Shown: piece by piece, positions 8,301 through 9,483 of the stretch | Numbering within the stretch: position 1 is the first letter of the stretch | How the letters are laid out: every line of letters starts with the position of its first letter | DNA from: CAZEER01 sp964586315 | GTDB taxonomy: Bacteria; Fidelibacterota; Marinisomatia; Marinisomatales; UBA1611 | Direction: 5' to 3' | Assembly: GCA_964586315.1 (NCBI GenBank) | Contig: CAZPHE010000082.1 | Coordinates: 1 to 9,483, forward strand | Length of the DNA stretch: 9,483 nucleotides | Position numbers and translations under genes: made by a program | Notes under the pieces: generated by a model | What the model was told of the DNA's origin: nothing | What the model saw: only the letters and a program-made list of their open reading frames with translations | Databases searched by the model: none

Positions 8301-8436
8301 TGTAAATGTTTGCACCAATCAGAGGATCTTTGGTCCCACTATCCTTTATGTGACCCGTTATACTCGCTGTTTGGGATAGTGCCGAAGCAATAAAAAGGAT
8401 ACCAGTAAAATATTTTTTTATTATTTGATTTTTCAT
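5380..8436 (-). CDS. TonB-dependent outer-membrane receptor with carboxypeptidase-regulatory-like N-terminal domain
   Basis: This 1018-residue outer-membrane transporter is energised through TonB-ExbBD. Order of parts: a signal peptide (about 1-22, S-A-L-S-Q); a CarboxypepD_reg-like beta-sandwich (about 23-100, with D-P-L-I-G-A-N-I-Y and S-Y-I-G-Y-E); a possible TonB box near V-E-V-T-A-Q (111-116); a plug (about 130-238) with R-I-Q-E-L-P-D-A-N-A-A-E-A-V-A-R-V-P-G-V and V-V-I-R-G-L; and a long beta-barrel ending in F-R-F-T-F with a terminal aromatic, as needed for BAM recognition. The plug wording resembles the TIGR01782-type (Xanthomonas/Caulobacter) receptors, which often import saccharides; it is not a SusC with a SusD partner here. 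A barrel loop contains D-T-D-G-D-G-T-E-D (566-574), possibly calcium binding. The start overlaps the lipoprotein stop as ATGA, implying translational coupling. The ligand is unknown. Confidence 0.93.
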   Translation of the reverse strand: MKNQIIKKYFTGILFIASALSQTASITGHIKDSGTKDPLIGANIYIMGTSLGSASNDEGKYTIINVTPGTYTIKVSYIGYESKEIEISLTTSEPITQDFELNYATIEGKTVEVTAQAKGQMDAINKQLKAKSIKNIVSSDRIQELPDANAAEAVARVPGVSIRREGGEGNKVVIRGLSPKYNKITVNGTNLASTDPDDRSTDLSMISQYMLEGIEVTKAGTPDQEADVLGGTVNFKLKKAQPGLHGNLVTQGMYNGLKQTQDDYKLVLDLSNRFLKNKLGILAQIDIENRNRSSHQLSAGYINFPADLDTINPLTLTSLALKDIVRLNERNNSLFVIDYAIPKGNLSYSGLHSSINKDITSYENGYPLETPDGRRYFNTGELENTINVITETWKYEQNLTPDLKVDFFNSFSRSTNGDTNKVYNFRETGAYGGVDVSNKSIFNIQNFTVNDTNGTWFDRYDYNEYKTKEKERSFGANLEFDIKINSQLSGKLKMGFKTRKKSRSHDRDYEYAAFTYVAHGGKRDSTYQHFQWLNSIPLGTIYAPYYPFMDNDYDDSGFLGGKLFIDTDGDGTEDASYALGPFADLEKMNQLFEWFRGPTGWSWAPYHEFIMHHFHKTESLIYDYSGTEHYDARYIMTDLNIGSRLNLVTGIRFEENRTVYNSYHGQQTTLPHYNSMGSDTASTHVRTNSYSLPALFLKYQPLDWIILRYASTNTLTRPNYSDIIPLYNIQGAPRTVTYRNPFLEPGLSENNDYVISFNNRHLGLLSFSYFTKKINGLIFSSGQRYIVDPSEYGLPGFTEKYRINDYKANNPYDVLLEGIEIDYQTRFWYLPRLLRGLVLNANYTRTTSEVKYPRTVIETLVIFDPSFQVVTNNLDSLYEDRLLDQPKDIINLSLGYDYKGFSGRLSMNYISNVFTTTNFWPALREDTDAYQRYDLSVKQKLPIKGLELYLNVSNLTEAVDIKRLRGFNPYDPNFDSPIVFDASKSISELYNTVPRDQRAVSQEQYYGMTIDLGFRFTF

Positions 8437-8873
8437 AATCTAATAGTTGCTCCTTGATGGATTTGTATTCCCAATGCATTTAATGAATCTTTTTTCATTT
8501 CCAGTTTTTTTAGATCATTACATTCACTCTCTATCATTAGTCTTGCATTATTGACTTCAAAACATTTTTTTGTGAGTTCCATGTATTCTGTAGCATATTT
8601 TCGAATAAGTTCTTTTGATTCTTGGTCTGATTTCAGTTTATCTATACTATCAAATTCCATTCTAAGAGCCAGAGTCTTGTTCATAATTTTTTGAGATTTT
8701 TGATTGCAATCGCAAGGATCAAATTTTTTGTGTTTAGGCTTATTATTTTTTAATTGTTTTGCTTTGTTATTAATAGTATTTACCCTCTGAGCTTTTTTGT
8801 CATCTTTATTTTTTGAACAACCAGAAAAAGCTATAAAAATTAGGACAATCATAATAGAGAGTATATTTTTCAT
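8433..8873 (-). CDS. Small lipoprotein of unknown function with four internal cysteines
   Basis: This 146-residue protein is not assigned to a family. It starts with a clear lipoprotein signal peptide: M-K-N, a hydrophobic stretch, then the lipobox F-S-G-C with lipidated C19. A lysine/asparagine-rich linker (about 20-50) follows. The rest (about 51-146) looks mainly helical and charged, possibly coiled-coil, and carries four cysteines in D-P-C54-D-C56, K-K-C104 and S-E-C118, enough for two disulfides or a metal site. It begins with ATG at 8873 without a visible Shine-Dalgarno and ends in TGA overlapping the receptor start (ATGA), so it is translationally coupled to the TonB receptor and is probably a periplasmic-face or surface accessory of it. 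This TGA acts as an ordinary stop, which matters for reading the selenoprotein gene downstream. Confidence 0.8.
   Translation of the reverse strand: MKNILSIMIVLIFIAFSGCSKNKDDKKAQRVNTINNKAKQLKNNKPKHKKFDPCDCNQKSQKIMNKTLALRMEFDSIDKLKSDQESKELIRKYATEYMELTKKCFEVNNARLMIESECNDLKKLEMKKDSLNALGIQIHQGATIRL
8450..8455 (-). promoter_or_regulatory. Possible ribosome binding site of the TonB receptor gene
   Basis: AAGGAG lies inside the end of the upstream lipoprotein gene, 13 bases before the receptor ATG. This spacing is longer than usual. Together with the ATGA overlap, it suggests the receptor is translated mainly by coupling to the upstream gene. Confidence 0.35.
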
Positions 8874-8878
8874 ATTAA

Positions 8879-8907
8879 AGTATAGTAGAATAAGAATTTT
8901 AATTAAA
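8879..8907 (-). promoter_or_regulatory. Tentative promoter of the lipoprotein-receptor-esterase-selenoprotein operon
   Basis: On the minus strand TATACT (8884-8879) resembles a -10 box six bases before the lipoprotein ATG, and TTTAAT (8907-8902) lies 17 bases further upstream as a poor -35 match. If real, transcription would start almost at the ATG, giving a nearly leaderless mRNA. The region is very AT-rich, so chance matches are likely. Placement between the terminator of the upstream gene and the first operon gene is the main support. Confidence 0.25.
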
Positions 8908-8923
8908 CTTATTTATCTATGCC

Positions 8924-8966
8924 ATAAATAAAAATAGGGGGCAGTGATATAATCAGCTGCCCCCTA
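8924..8966 (-). terminator. Rho-independent terminator of the His-rich T9SS protein gene
   Basis: A perfect 10-bp stem, TAGGGGGCAG (8935-8944) with CTGCCCCCTA (8957-8966), encloses a 12-base loop in which TGAT/ATCA can pair further. On the minus strand it is followed by TTTTTATTTAT. It begins 27 bases after the TAA at 8996-8994 and separates that gene from the lipoprotein operon. The GC-rich stem stands out sharply from the AT-rich surroundings. Confidence 0.93.
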
Positions 8967-8993
8967 AACATAGCGAATAAATTTTCGTTATGA

Positions 8994-9483
8994 TTATTTC
9001 ATAAGTGCCATCTTCTTAGTGATTGTTTGATTGCCATCAGTTAAAGTATACAGATAAACACCTGTAGAAACTGAATGACCAAGCTCATCACGTCCATTCC
9101 ATGTATAGTTATGAATGCCTGCATTTAATAAAGTATTTTCTAGCACTTTAACTTTTTGCCCAAGCATGTTGAAAATAGTCAAGTTTACTTGAGATGCATT
9201 ATCCATAGTAAAACTGATTTCAGTAGTTGGGTTAAATGGGTTTGGATAGTTCTGACTGAGTGTGAATTCAGTTGGAACTGATGTAATATCATCGATTGTT
9301 CCAAGTTCTGCGTGTTCCATATGGTGTGTTGAACCTACAGGTCCACCATGTGTACAGTGTGTAGCTGCGCTAGATGAAGCACTATAACTGAAGGTCATTG
9401 GTAGTGGCCACTCAACTACGTCCCAATTATCATCATTCTGGTGCAACCACCATCCGTCAGGATGAGTATCGTGTACTTTATTA
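8994..9483 (-). CDS. His-rich secreted protein with T9SS sorting domain, 5' end outside window
   Basis: Only the C-terminal part (163 residues) is present; the frame stays open to the window edge, so no start is visible. A TTG near 9446 could be mistaken for a start, but codons upstream continue sensibly (H-D-T-H-P-D-G-W-W-L-H-Q-N-D-D). The first half is rich in His, Trp and Asp, and includes S-S-S-A-A-T-H-C-T-H-G and S-T-H-H-M-E-H-A-E, which might bind a metal. The second half is a typical Por/T9SS C-terminal sorting domain with N-Y-P-N-P-F-N-P-T-T-E-I-S-F, F-N-M-L-G-Q-K-V and S-T-G-V-Y-L-Y-T-L, ending K-K-M-A-L-M-K. The protein is therefore expected to be exported across the outer membrane. 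Its function is not recognisable from this fragment. A strong terminator follows the stop codon. Confidence 0.85.
   Translation of the reverse strand, partial: NKVHDTHPDGWWLHQNDDNWDVVEWPLPMTFSYSASSSAATHCTHGGPVGSTHHMEHAELGTIDDITSVPTEFTLSQNYPNPFNPTTEISFTMDNASQVNLTIFNMLGQKVKVLENTLLNAGIHNYTWNGRDELGHSVSTGVYLYTLTDGNQTITKKMALMK

Overview
The window reads as chromosomal DNA of an AT-rich Gram-negative bacterium of the FCB group. Three secreted proteins end in a type IX secretion (Por) C-terminal sorting domain with the phrase (Y/F)PNPFN(P/N). One gene encodes a large TonB-dependent receptor with a carboxypeptidase-regulatory-like N-terminus, and the proteins contain dockerin and cohesin-like modules. 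This combination is typical of uncultured marine lineages such as Marinimicrobia (SAR406), and also of Ignavibacteria, Calditrichaeota and their relatives. The phylum is inferred; no marker gene is present.

Layout, left to right. Positions 1-53 hold the 3' part of a tRNA-Asn(GTT). Two plus-strand genes follow, 4 bases apart: a LamG-dockerin-T9SS surface protein (88-1527) and a PNGase F-like peptide N-glycosidase joined to a cohesin-like module and a T9SS tail (1532-3232). From 3241 all genes lie on the minus strand. In transcription order these are: the 3' part of a His-rich T9SS-secreted protein (9483-8994) ending at a strong rho-independent terminator (8966-8924); then a likely operon of a Cys-containing lipoprotein (8873-8433), a TonB-dependent receptor (8436-5380, sharing an ATGA overlap with the lipoprotein), an SGNH/GDSL esterase (5348-4566) and a thioredoxin-like protein (4485-3241).

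The most important observation is that the thioredoxin-like gene is interrupted by exactly one in-frame TGA (4245-4243). It falls two codons after a cysteine, in a G-C-T-TGA-N-N-G context, where a redox Cys would be expected. The same frame is open for 80 codons before it and 333 codons after it. Directly downstream is a GC-rich hairpin (4230-4214) whose loop starts with GG, 20 bases after the TGA, which matches the geometry of a bacterial SECIS element. I therefore annotate one 414-residue selenoprotein with a CXU motif, a lipoprotein-like or secretory N-terminus and an unrecognised C-terminal domain. UGA also works as a normal stop nearby (the lipoprotein gene), so the genetic code is not reassigned.

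How the genes may work together (inference): the plus-strand pair looks built for binding and trimming glycoproteins outside the cell. The minus-strand operon looks like an outer-membrane uptake unit combining a receptor, a lipoprotein, a deacylating esterase and an extracytoplasmic selenium-based redox protein. Its substrate cannot be read from the sequence. No stretch longer than about 120 bases lacks a gene. I saw no CRISPR array, insertion sequence or rRNA.
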